Shown: in pieces, positions 16,985 to 25,107 of the stretch
Layout: the number at the start of each line of letters is the position of its first letter
Numbering within the stretch: the first letter of the stretch is position 1
Source of the DNA: Treponema sp.
GTDB taxonomy: Bacteria > Spirochaetota > Spirochaetia > Treponematales > Treponemataceae
Assembly: GCA_017550685.1 (NCBI GenBank)
Contig: JAFZOJ010000034.1
Location: 62,001-126,000, forward strand
Length of the DNA: 64,000 bases
Reading direction: 5' to 3'
Notes under the pieces: generated by a model
Seen by the model: only the letters and a program-made list of their open reading frames with translations
Database searches by the model: none
What the model was told of the DNA's origin: nothing
Position numbers and translations under genes: made by a program

Positions 16985-17932
16985 ATGGTTTTATCCAATA
17001 AAGAATTAAAAAACATATATTTTGGTGCTTACTTTTTCGAAGATACGGACGACGGTTATCTGCAGGCTTTTCAATACAGCAAAGCTCAAATGGACTATTT
17101 CCGCAAGGCTATGGACTTCTGGTATGACAGATGTATGGCCACAACAGTAAAAACACTTGAATTTACAACCCAAGCAACTCAAATTTCCTTTGAATATAAA
17201 TTTTTATGGCGTGGTTCAGAAGATTCTTTTGAACTTTGGATAGATTCTCTGGCTTCTCAAATAGAATATGTTAAAGATCTGCCGCAGGAAGGCACTATAA
17301 AATGGTCGCTTCCCGCAGGAAAAAAGCAGACTGTAATCTATCTTCCTTCAGACGCTACAGTACTCATCAAAAACTTTACAATCAACGGCGACTTTACTCC
17401 TGCTGTAAAAAATGAAAAGGTCCTCTGGCTTGGCGACTCAATTACCCAGGGCTATGGACCATTGCGTTCTGCACATACCTATGTCAGCGTTGCAAACCGC
17501 CTCCTTAACTATGATATTCTTAATCAGGGAATAGGCGGCTACGTTTACGATAAAAAGTCCCTCATGAAAATGGACGGCTACACTCCCGATAAAATCATTG
17601 TTGCGCTGGGAACAAATCAATACGGCTCAGAGACAATGACGGATGTAGAAGAATATTATGAGCGGCTTATGGAAATCTATGGCAACGAGATTCCTGTTCT
17701 GTGCATTTCTCCTGTCTGGCGTGGAGATCACCCGGAAGAAATGGATATTTTCCTGCGCTTTTGTGATAATGTTAAAAAAATCGCAGGCAGCTACAAGAAT
17801 GTTAAGGTTATAGACGGCCTTACATTAGTTCCTCACCGCAGTGAATATTACATTGATAATCTTCATCCAAACTGCCTGGGAACCGAAGAATACGGCCGTA
17901 ATCTTGTAGAAGCAATAAGGAAAATGAAATAA
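16985..17932 (+). CDS. SGNH/GDSL-family hydrolase (carbohydrate-esterase-like)
   Basis: A 315-residue protein with an N-terminal beta-sandwich-like region (about residues 1-140) and a C-terminal SGNH esterase domain. Catalytic blocks are present: WLGDSITQG with Ser152, GIGG (block II Gly), ALGTNQYG (block III Asn) and DNLHPN with Asp291 and His294. The two-domain layout resembles acetyl-xylan esterases of the CE2/CE3-like groups. There is no signal peptide, so it may remove acetyl groups from imported xylo-oligosaccharides, consistent with the nearby GH120 gene. The next gene begins 11 bases downstream. Confidence 0.85.
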   Translation: MVLSNKELKNIYFGAYFFEDTDDGYLQAFQYSKAQMDYFRKAMDFWYDRCMATTVKTLEFTTQATQISFEYKFLWRGSEDSFELWIDSLASQIEYVKDLPQEGTIKWSLPAGKKQTVIYLPSDATVLIKNFTINGDFTPAVKNEKVLWLGDSITQGYGPLRSAHTYVSVANRLLNYDILNQGIGGYVYDKKSLMKMDGYTPDKIIVALGTNQYGSETMTDVEEYYERLMEIYGNEIPVLCISPVWRGDHPEEMDIFLRFCDNVKKIAGSYKNVKVIDGLTLVPHRSEYYIDNLHPNCLGTEEYGRNLVEAIRKMK

Positions 17933-17942
17933 GGGGTATTAT

Positions 17943-19343
17943 ATGTCTGAGCAGCTGTTGGCAATTATTAATAATACACTTGATTCATATAATATTCTCA
18001 TAGGTTTAATACTTCTTATTTCTACCGTAATAAGAAAAAATATCATGGTCAAAGATAGAAGCTGGTTTATGTGCACAATTCTGTCCAATATCTTTGTCGC
18101 AATTTCTGATATTCTGATAAGGGCTTTTGAAGGAAATTCGCAGGAAATAAACTTTATTGTACTTCCAGTTTTTGTGTTCATTTATTATTTTATGTCCTGC
18201 TCGGTTGTTATTTCATCCGGTTACTATATAGTCAATTTCCTGAACAAAGATAAGGGCAGACAGTTTGCAAAGAATGTTATCCTTATCTCTACAATTGTTT
18301 ATGCAATAGCTTTGATAACTTCTCCGTTTGCAGGTATTTTGTATTCAATCAACAGCGACAATAATGCTGTAGACGGAAGGGGTGCTTTTATTCCGGTTAT
18401 TCTTGAAATATTCTTGTACATCTGCTTTTTCATCTATCTGGTTATCAACAGAAAAACCATTTCTAAAGACAAGTTTGTAACAGTTATTTTCTTCCTGCTG
18501 TTTCCACAGTTTACTCAGATTATTCAGGTGTTCTTTAAGGGTGTATTTGCAACCAATACCGGCTTTACTCTGGCATTCCTGGTTGCCTTTATCCGTTCTA
18601 ATCAGCGTCTGGAACAGAGCCTGGACTTTACAGAATCGGAGCTGGACGAAAAAGAAACCGAATTAATTGAAAAGGTTGCCGAAATTGAACAATCCAAGCT
18701 GCAGTTTATTAAAATGCAGAACCACACAATTGAAAGTCTTTCCAACCTTGTAGAAAACCGTGACGAAGATACCGGTGAACATGTACGTCGAACAAGGGCT
18801 TACGTAGAGCTGCTTGCCGTTCAGCTGATGAAAAACGGGCACTATCCAAAAACAATTACTCCACGCTATATAAGATTCTTAAAACGTGCGGCTCCAATGC
18901 ATGACATTGGTAAAATTGTAGTACCTGATGCAGTTTTGAAAAAACCCGGACGCCTTACACCAGAGGAATTTGAAAAGATGAAGCGCCATGCTTCTGAAGG
19001 CGGACGAATTGTACACGAAATTCTGGACGGGTATGAAGACCCGGAATATATTCAGATTACGGCAGACATTGCCATGCACCATCATGAAAAGTGGGACGGC
19101 TCTGGTTATCCTGACGGACTCAAGGGAGAAGAAATTCCTCTTTGCGCCCGAATTATGGCCATAGCCGATGTTTTTGATGCGCTGGTTTCGCCAAGAATTT
19201 ATAAGTCGCCTATGACTTATGACGAAGCCTATAAAATAATAGAAGCAGGTATGGGAATCCATTTTGATCCTGTAATTGCCAAAGAATTCCTTAATATCAA
19301 AGAAAAAACGGCTGCCGTAAACGAAAGCTTTAAAATTCTGTAA
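17943..19343 (+). CDS. Membrane HD-GYP cyclic-di-GMP phosphodiesterase
   Basis: A 466-residue protein. About seven hydrophobic segments fill residues 10-225, then a short coiled coil (ELDEKETELIEKVAEIEQSK) leads to an HD-GYP domain. The domain contains the catalytic HD pair at His320-Asp321 (MHDIGK), the paired His of HHEKWDGSGYPDG with GYP at 388-390, and the conserved RIMAIADVFDAL. Such proteins degrade c-di-GMP, usually to GMP. The membrane region probably senses a signal. The EAL protein gene follows within 80 bases on the same strand, so both may act on the same messenger pool. Confidence 0.9.
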   Translation: MSEQLLAIINNTLDSYNILIGLILLISTVIRKNIMVKDRSWFMCTILSNIFVAISDILIRAFEGNSQEINFIVLPVFVFIYYFMSCSVVISSGYYIVNFLNKDKGRQFAKNVILISTIVYAIALITSPFAGILYSINSDNNAVDGRGAFIPVILEIFLYICFFIYLVINRKTISKDKFVTVIFFLLFPQFTQIIQVFFKGVFATNTGFTLAFLVAFIRSNQRLEQSLDFTESELDEKETELIEKVAEIEQSKLQFIKMQNHTIESLSNLVENRDEDTGEHVRRTRAYVELLAVQLMKNGHYPKTITPRYIRFLKRAAPMHDIGKIVVPDAVLKKPGRLTPEEFEKMKRHASEGGRIVHEILDGYEDPEYIQITADIAMHHHEKWDGSGYPDGLKGEEIPLCARIMAIADVFDALVSPRIYKSPMTYDEAYKIIEAGMGIHFDPVIAKEFLNIKEKTAAVNESFKIL

Positions 19344-19419
19344 ACTCTTTAAAATCCTCCAAACTGTGGTATAATTAAAGCTTGGGAGCGGGATAATTGG
19401 AATTTAAGGAGCCGCGGGT

Positions 19420-21396
19420 TTGGAGTTTCTGAATTCATTTATTTTTAATCATCTTCGTTTTCAAATTGCTGCCACAGTCGTAATGATTGTTGTGGATGCC
19501 CTGTATTTTTCGCGGCCCCAGATAAAAATTCTTTCCACCCGTATTTTCAACTGTATTTTAATAAGCGCGGCAGTATATCTGCTTTTTGATTATGCCACGG
19601 TTTTTTCCCTTGTTTATTATGAATACTTCCCCGAAAAACTTGTAAGGCTTTTGCACCAGGGTTTTATCTTAGGTTTTGAAGGAACCTTCCTTTTCATCTA
19701 TATTTTCCTGGATGTTATAACGCATAACCAGCAGAGGCTTTCGTTCTTTGAAAAGCTTTTTGTTTCCTTTATCATTATCATAAGCGTAGGCGTTATTTCG
19801 TTCACAGACATTCAGTATTACATTAGCAAAGACGCCATTTATTCTTATGGAAGCATGGTAAATATAGTTTACCTGCTTATTACAATTCTTACGTTCAGTA
19901 CTATTGTCAAAGCTATTATTGCCTCCAGAAATGTGGAGACAAGGCGCATAACCTCTTACGTTCTTTTTTCCATGGGCTTGTGGATTGTATTTGGACTTAC
20001 ACAGCTTTTCCTGCCGCAGATACTGTTTTCGAGCGTAAGTATTTCTACAATGCTGCTGTTGTTGGTAATTTCGCTTGGAAACCCGTCAGAAAGGGTAGAT
20101 AAAGAGTCGGGCGCGTTTAATTACGAAGCCCTGCGTCTGGTAGTTTCTGACAAGCTGAACAAGGACAAGCCTTTTTACATCGTAAATATTGATATGGAAG
20201 AAATCTCTAAGCTGCGAAAACAGTTTGGAGACCAGGCTGTAATAATGGTTTTGACCGAAATCCGAACCTTTATTACAAAGCAGTTTGCACAGAACGTTTA
20301 CAAAATAAATAACCACTCGTTCACAGTCATTTTTGACGAAAGCTGCAAAGACAAAATTGACCTTTACTTGCAGGTTCTGGATGACCGCTTCCGCGAAAAA
20401 TGGAGCCTGAACGATACTACCAAAATTCATATCAACGCGCATATTGATTTTGTGCGCTACCCTCAGGATACACCGTTTCTTAAAAAGGGTGCGTATAATT
20501 CCACAGTCCAGCTCCTGGAATTTGTTGAGCTTTGTCACACTTATTCCGAAGAAGCAGATTTTGTTCACCGCGTAGACGCCAAGCTTTTGCAGAAACGCGA
20601 CCGCCAGGATTTAATCCTCAAGCTTTTGCAGAACGCTATCAAGAGCGATGGCGTAGAAATGTATTATCAGCCTATCTACAGCATTGCCGAAAAACGCTTT
20701 TCTAATTGCGAAGCCCTTGTGCGCCTTAAGGATGTTACAACGCTTGGATTTGTGAGCCCTGAAGAATTTATTCCTGTTGCGGAAAGAAACTTTTTGATTA
20801 TGCCGCTGAGCAACTGTATTTTTGAACAGGTTTTTGCCTTTGTTGCCAAGAACGAGCTTGAAAAAAAGGGCTTAAAGCATGTGGAAGTAAACCTTTCGGC
20901 AATAGAATCTGTAGATTTGACGTTCCCGTCGCTTATGAAAGAGCTTCTGGAAAAATACAAGCTTTCGCCGTCAATGGTAAACCTGGAAATTACGGAATCC
21001 ATAGCGGTTTCTTCGGGCAGAAAGCTCAAGCGCAACATGGACGACCTTATAAATCACGGCTGTACCTTCTCTATGGACGATTTTGGTACGGGATATTCAA
21101 ACCTTTCGCAGATTACAAGGGCAGATTTTTCAATTATCAAGATAGACAAGAGCCTTTTGTGGCCTATTTTTGAAAAAAAGAACCCGAACCGCACCAATGC
21201 AAAAATCCTTTTGGAAAGCATGGTAAGTATGATTTTGCAGATGGGACTTAAAATTGTAGTGGAAGGTGTAGAAACCAAGGAGCAGTTTGATTATCTTGTG
21301 GGCCTTGGTGTTACTTATATTCAGGGATATTACTTTAGTAAGCCGATTGATTCCCAAGAATATTTAAGGTTCCTGGAAAAATACAACCGGCTTTAG
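19420..21396 (+). CDS. Membrane protein with degenerate GGDEF and intact EAL domain
   Basis: A 658-residue protein. About seven membrane segments cover residues 5-220, a GGDEF-like domain covers about 225-340, and an EAL phosphodiesterase domain covers about 400-655. EAL residues are complete: E431-A-L, VNLSA, LEITES, MDDFGTGYSN, IIKIDKS, VEGVET and QGYYFSKP. The GGDEF-like domain lacks the signature loop (INNHSFTVIF occupies the place), so it should not make c-di-GMP and may be regulatory. The start is a TTG with AAGGAG eight bases upstream; no ATG leads into the first helix. It ends 12 bases from the convergent acyl-CoA ligase gene. Confidence 0.88.
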   Translation: MEFLNSFIFNHLRFQIAATVVMIVVDALYFSRPQIKILSTRIFNCILISAAVYLLFDYATVFSLVYYEYFPEKLVRLLHQGFILGFEGTFLFIYIFLDVITHNQQRLSFFEKLFVSFIIIISVGVISFTDIQYYISKDAIYSYGSMVNIVYLLITILTFSTIVKAIIASRNVETRRITSYVLFSMGLWIVFGLTQLFLPQILFSSVSISTMLLLLVISLGNPSERVDKESGAFNYEALRLVVSDKLNKDKPFYIVNIDMEEISKLRKQFGDQAVIMVLTEIRTFITKQFAQNVYKINNHSFTVIFDESCKDKIDLYLQVLDDRFREKWSLNDTTKIHINAHIDFVRYPQDTPFLKKGAYNSTVQLLEFVELCHTYSEEADFVHRVDAKLLQKRDRQDLILKLLQNAIKSDGVEMYYQPIYSIAEKRFSNCEALVRLKDVTTLGFVSPEEFIPVAERNFLIMPLSNCIFEQVFAFVAKNELEKKGLKHVEVNLSAIESVDLTFPSLMKELLEKYKLSPSMVNLEITESIAVSSGRKLKRNMDDLINHGCTFSMDDFGTGYSNLSQITRADFSIIKIDKSLLWPIFEKKNPNRTNAKILLESMVSMILQMGLKIVVEGVETKEQFDYLVGLGVTYIQGYYFSKPIDSQEYLRFLEKYNRL

Positions 21397-21408
21397 CGTT
21401 CTCAAGGA

Positions 21409-23352
21409 TTATTCGTCTTCCTCTTTGAACATTGCATCAATTTCGTTTTTGTAAATGTCGTTGATGCGGAATCTCATGATTTCCTGTTTTGCAGAAAGCT
21501 CTACGCCAACTTCAAACGGCTTGGTGATGAGCGTAAACTTATTGATGCGTTCGAACATCTTAAAGCCTGTCTTGGCATTAATAAGGTTACTGATTTCTGT
21601 TTCGTAAAGCTTGCGGATTTCGTTGCTGGCAAGCAGGTTTTCGTAAGTATCGTACTGCATACCGTTTTCTGCCGCAAAGTTCTTTACTTCTTCTTCATCA
21701 ACAAGGATGAGGGCGCTCAGATATCTCTTGTCCTGACCAACAACAACTGCGGCCTTGATGAACTTAGATTCTGCAAGCTTCATTTCGATTGGGAGAGGTT
21801 CAAGGTTTTCACCGCCGCGCAAAACGATGGTGTCCTTAATACGACCCTTAATCTGCAGCTCGTCATGGATAGTGAATATTGCAAGGTCCCCTGTGTCAAA
21901 CCAGCCGTCTGCTGTAAATACCTTGTCTGTAAGTTCAGGGTTTTTGTAGTAGCCCTTCATTACGGTGTCACCCTTAATCTGGAGTACACCTTCCTTACAG
22001 CGGCCAAGAATATAACCGTCCTTAGGATCTACAATTCTGGCTTTTACATGGCGGATTGGAGAACCGATTGTGCGGAAGATTGGAGCGGCAATTGGACGTA
22101 CAGAAACGATTGGGGCTGTTTCGGTAAGGCCATAGCCTTCTACAACCTTTACTCCGATTGCCCAGAAGAATTCATCAATCTGTGGAGGGAATGCACCACC
22201 GCCGCTTACACCACAACGGAAGTTTGTTCCAAGCATAACCTTGATTTTGCGGAATACAATTAAGTCTCCAAGCAGGTATAACGGCCACAAAAGCAGCCAT
22301 GGAATGATGAACAAAACCCACCATAAGCCTCGCAGAGGTGTTGTAAAGCAAGGATTCTGTCCAAACATCTTACGCTGCATGCGTTTATGAATCAAAGCAA
22401 CCTTAACAAAGAAATTGAACATAAAGTTTACAATTCCACCGGCCTTGCGCATCTTTTTGGTAACACCGTCATAAACGGCTTCGAAAACGCGTGGTACGGC
22501 AGGAAGAACTGAAGGGTTCATTTTCTTAAGGTCTGCAAGAAGGATTGATCCGACAGGTTTAGAATAAGTAATTGCACAACCCTGAATAAGAATAACGTAT
22601 TCTACTTCGCGTTCAAAAACGTGCCATACAGGCAGTACATTCAGGGCGCATTCACCAGGGTTAAGGAAGATTCGTTCAACAATTTCGTCCAGCTGTGCAA
22701 GGAAGTTCTTGTGGCTGAGCATAACACCTTTTGGAGTTCCGGTTGTTCCCGAAGTAAAGATGATTGTTGCTGTATCTTCGATGGTTCCTTTTTCAAGCTC
22801 GGCTTCTACTTCGCCGCTGTGTTCAATTCTCCACTTCTGACCTTCTTTAATAAGCTTGTCAAAGTAGTAAAGATTGACCTTGCTTTTTTTGGCCAGCTCT
22901 TTTACATCATCCTTAACCTCTTCTTCTTTATCAAAGGTAATGATGTTTTCGATTGTTGGAAGCTTATCATGAAGCGAAAGAATTTTGTTTATCTGAGAAT
23001 TGTTTTCTGCAATTACAAAACGGCATTCTGTTATCGAAAGGATTTTTTCAAGATCAAGAGGGGTTGCGTCACAACCACGTGGAACGTCAATTGCACCGAT
23101 ACTCATAATACCGATGTCTGCCTGCATCCATTCTGCACGGTTGTCAGAAATAAGGCCGATAGGTTCTTCTCTCTTGAGACCAAGCTGCATCAGTGCCGCA
23201 CCAAAGTCCAGACCAAGCTGAAACATTTCGCGGTAAGTAACAGGAACAAATTCACCGTTCTTCTGTCTTTTGTACTGAGCATTTATTTCTGCAAATTTCT
23301 CTGCAGAATCTCTAATCATTTTTGGTACTGTATACGTTTTTTCAAATTCCAT
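21409..23352 (-). CDS. Long-chain acyl-CoA ligase (AMP-forming synthetase)
   Basis: A 647-residue ANL-superfamily enzyme of the long-chain fatty-acid CoA ligase branch. Motifs: TIIFTSGTTGTPKGVMLSH (P-loop, A3), VEGYGLTETAPIVS (A5), GWFDTGDLA (A7) and KGRIKDTIVLRGGENLEP (A8). A hydrophobic segment near residues 335-360 (WWVLFIIPWLLLWPLYLLG) suggests membrane association. It would activate fatty acids to acyl-CoA via acyl-AMP. It is divergent from a TetR regulator, whose operator lies in the shared 99-base intergenic region. The ATG at 23352 has no Shine-Dalgarno. Confidence 0.92.
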   Translation of the reverse strand: MEFEKTYTVPKMIRDSAEKFAEINAQYKRQKNGEFVPVTYREMFQLGLDFGAALMQLGLKREEPIGLISDNRAEWMQADIGIMSIGAIDVPRGCDATPLDLEKILSITECRFVIAENNSQINKILSLHDKLPTIENIITFDKEEEVKDDVKELAKKSKVNLYYFDKLIKEGQKWRIEHSGEVEAELEKGTIEDTATIIFTSGTTGTPKGVMLSHKNFLAQLDEIVERIFLNPGECALNVLPVWHVFEREVEYVILIQGCAITYSKPVGSILLADLKKMNPSVLPAVPRVFEAVYDGVTKKMRKAGGIVNFMFNFFVKVALIHKRMQRKMFGQNPCFTTPLRGLWWVLFIIPWLLLWPLYLLGDLIVFRKIKVMLGTNFRCGVSGGGAFPPQIDEFFWAIGVKVVEGYGLTETAPIVSVRPIAAPIFRTIGSPIRHVKARIVDPKDGYILGRCKEGVLQIKGDTVMKGYYKNPELTDKVFTADGWFDTGDLAIFTIHDELQIKGRIKDTIVLRGGENLEPLPIEMKLAESKFIKAAVVVGQDKRYLSALILVDEEEVKNFAAENGMQYDTYENLLASNEIRKLYETEISNLINAKTGFKMFERINKFTLITKPFEVGVELSAKQEIMRFRINDIYKNEIDAMFKEEDE

Positions 23353-23358
23353 ACTTCA

Positions 23359-23387
23359 ATTATATTATGAATACGTGAAATCGACAA
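23359..23387 (-). promoter_or_regulatory. Promoter of the acyl-CoA ligase gene, predicted leaderless
   Basis: On the minus strand, TTGTCG (23382-23387), 17 bases, then TATAAT (23359-23364). The -10 box ends six bases before the ATG at 23352, so the transcript should start at about the start codon. Confidence 0.7.
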
Positions 23388-23417
23388 GTAGAGGGACTTT
23401 TGTCAAGCATTTTTACT

Positions 23418-23437
23418 AAACTAACGCTCATTAGTTT
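23418..23437. promoter_or_regulatory. Operator palindrome between acyl-CoA ligase and TetR genes
   Basis: A perfect inverted repeat, AAACTAA/TTAGTTT, separated by six bases (CGCTCA). Its size and symmetry are typical of TetR-family operators. It overlaps the region just upstream of the GATAAT box (23440-23445) of the tetR gene and is 31 bases from the ligase -35 box, so one dimer could control both genes. Confidence 0.75.
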
Positions 23438-23451
23438 CCGATAATTATAAT

Positions 23452-24114
23452 ATGAGTAAAAAGAATATTTCACAGGAAAAAATCATTCAGGCATTTTTAA
23501 GTTCGGCTTTTGATAAAAGTGCGGGAGCTACCTCGCTTGCCGACGTTGCAGACAGCCTGGAAATAAAAAAAGCATCTCTTTACAATCATTTTGAAAGCAG
23601 GGAAGCTATGTACTCTGCCTGTGTTGAATACTGTAAAAATCAGATTGGTGCGGTTGATTTTCTTGTTTCAAAGATAGCAGATTCCATTACAGATGGTAAA
23701 ACTACAATCCAGGCGGCTTTTAAGAAGCTTATTTCAAGATATTTTGCGTTGTTCGATTCAGAACCACTATTCAAAATGTACGTTTTTGTGCACAGCGAGC
23801 AGTATTTTAACGCTGAATGCCTTAAAATTGTCCAGTCACAGACAGAAAAAATGGCAGAAAATATAAGAACGCTGTTTGATTGTGCCGTTGCGGTAAAAGC
23901 ATTTAAGTCAAGAACAGATAAAGAAGCCAAGGATTTGTCATTGAACTGTACAAGCCTTATTTTGCAGCAGCTGGATGCGTATATTGCCGTGCGAAAGGAA
24001 ACAGTCCGCCTTAATCCTGAAACAGGGGCAGGCAGTCTGTTTGAACTTCCGTCGGATAATAATATTATAAATCGTACGGTTAAGCTTGTTGAAGGATTTT
24101 TGAACTTACTTTAA
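23452..24114 (+). CDS. TetR/AcrR-family transcriptional regulator
   Basis: A 220-residue regulator. The N-terminal helix-turn-helix covers about residues 8-55 (ATSLADVADSLEIKKASLYN, HFESREAMY), the TetR signature. The C-terminal region is helical and would bind a ligand. Its position, divergent from a long-chain acyl-CoA ligase with a palindromic operator between them, suggests control of fatty-acid or lipid metabolism by an acyl ligand, but that is inference. A GATAAT box lies six bases upstream of the ATG with no Shine-Dalgarno. The 3' end overlaps the convergent propeller-protein gene. Confidence 0.92.
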   Translation: MSKKNISQEKIIQAFLSSAFDKSAGATSLADVADSLEIKKASLYNHFESREAMYSACVEYCKNQIGAVDFLVSKIADSITDGKTTIQAAFKKLISRYFALFDSEPLFKMYVFVHSEQYFNAECLKIVQSQTEKMAENIRTLFDCAVAVKAFKSRTDKEAKDLSLNCTSLILQQLDAYIAVRKETVRLNPETGAGSLFELPSDNNIINRTVKLVEGFLNLL

Positions 24115-25107
24115 ATCGTAAGCGCGGAGCCATTTTCCGCCGGTAAATTTTCCAAATACATATTTATCAGAAGCAGACTCGTTGTTGACGTAAAAGCGTC
24201 CGTCTACAAATTCTATTTCTTCGGCCATTGGAGGAAGTGTCCAGCAGGCGCTCATATTTTTGAGTGTGAGTTCGTAGAGTGGAACTTTCTGACCGCATAC
24301 TTCTTTTGTGCCGGAAGGAGAAAGGCTTCCGTAGTTGTATCTGTAAACCTTGGACTGGCCAAGGCCCCATGACATTGTCAGATAGATTGAGTCGTTTGAA
24401 AAACACATTCCCTGAATCTGGTTTGGAATGGAAAAGGCAACGGCGGCTGTGGTATTACCTGCGTCGTCAAGCTTAAAGCCAACGGCAAGCGCATATTGAA
24501 GTCCGTCCTTTGTATTTACCTTGTGATTTTCCGGGAGGATGTATTCAGGGTCGCGGTAGAATTCTCCGGCATAAAGCATTCCGCCGTAAACGGTAGAGTA
24601 GGCAACCTTGATGGTGTCCTGTCCTGCTGCAAGATTTACAACCTGAGAATAGGCTATTCTGGATTTTTTAGCGGCATTGTCTACAGCGGTTTTATCAAAA
24701 ACATAAAAGCAGCTGTCTGCAGAACCGGCAATGTAGATTTTATCGCCCATTACAGAAAGTCCGCCTGCATGTCCGCAAAAGTCGCTTCCGTCAGGGTTTG
24801 TCATAAATACGGCTGTTACAAGCTTGCGTGATTTTTTGTTTACAACAAAAATTGGAGAAGCAGAACCGTTTTTCATGTAGCCGGTAAGGTAAAAGTTTCC
24901 CGAGGCCTGATCATAGGTAAGGCCCTGTGCAATATAACCCTTGTTAGAATAAGGAATTACAAAGGCTTTTTTGCTGTGAAAAAGGTTTTTTGTGGCAGGT
25001 GCCTTGGTAAAAATATTGAATACGAGGACTGCGAGCAAAAATGCTGCAACCAGTCCGGCAATTAAACTGGCAGCAATCTTTATAATTAATTTATTCTTCT
25101 GTGTCAT
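24106..25107 (-). CDS. Membrane-anchored beta-propeller-like extracytoplasmic protein
   Basis: A 333-residue protein with one N-terminal membrane anchor (about residues 8-32) and a long extracytoplasmic beta region with repeated strand patterns (GLTYDQASGNFYLTGYM, GGLSVMGDKIYIAGSADSCF, QGMCFSNDSIYLTMSWGLG). This suggests a propeller. I see no catalytic motif. The ATG at 25107 overlaps the aspS stop region by 17 bases; an ATG six bases further up is equally possible. Earlier in-frame ATGs would lie deep inside aspS and add no membrane character. It may be co-transcribed with aspS. Confidence 0.65.
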   Translation of the reverse strand: MTQKNKLIIKIAASLIAGLVAAFLLAVLVFNIFTKAPATKNLFHSKKAFVIPYSNKGYIAQGLTYDQASGNFYLTGYMKNGSASPIFVVNKKSRKLVTAVFMTNPDGSDFCGHAGGLSVMGDKIYIAGSADSCFYVFDKTAVDNAAKKSRIAYSQVVNLAAGQDTIKVAYSTVYGGMLYAGEFYRDPEYILPENHKVNTKDGLQYALAVGFKLDDAGNTTAAVAFSIPNQIQGMCFSNDSIYLTMSWGLGQSKVYRYNYGSLSPSGTKEVCGQKVPLYELTLKNMSACWTLPPMAEEIEFVDGRFYVNNESASDKYVFGKFTGGKWLRAYDLK

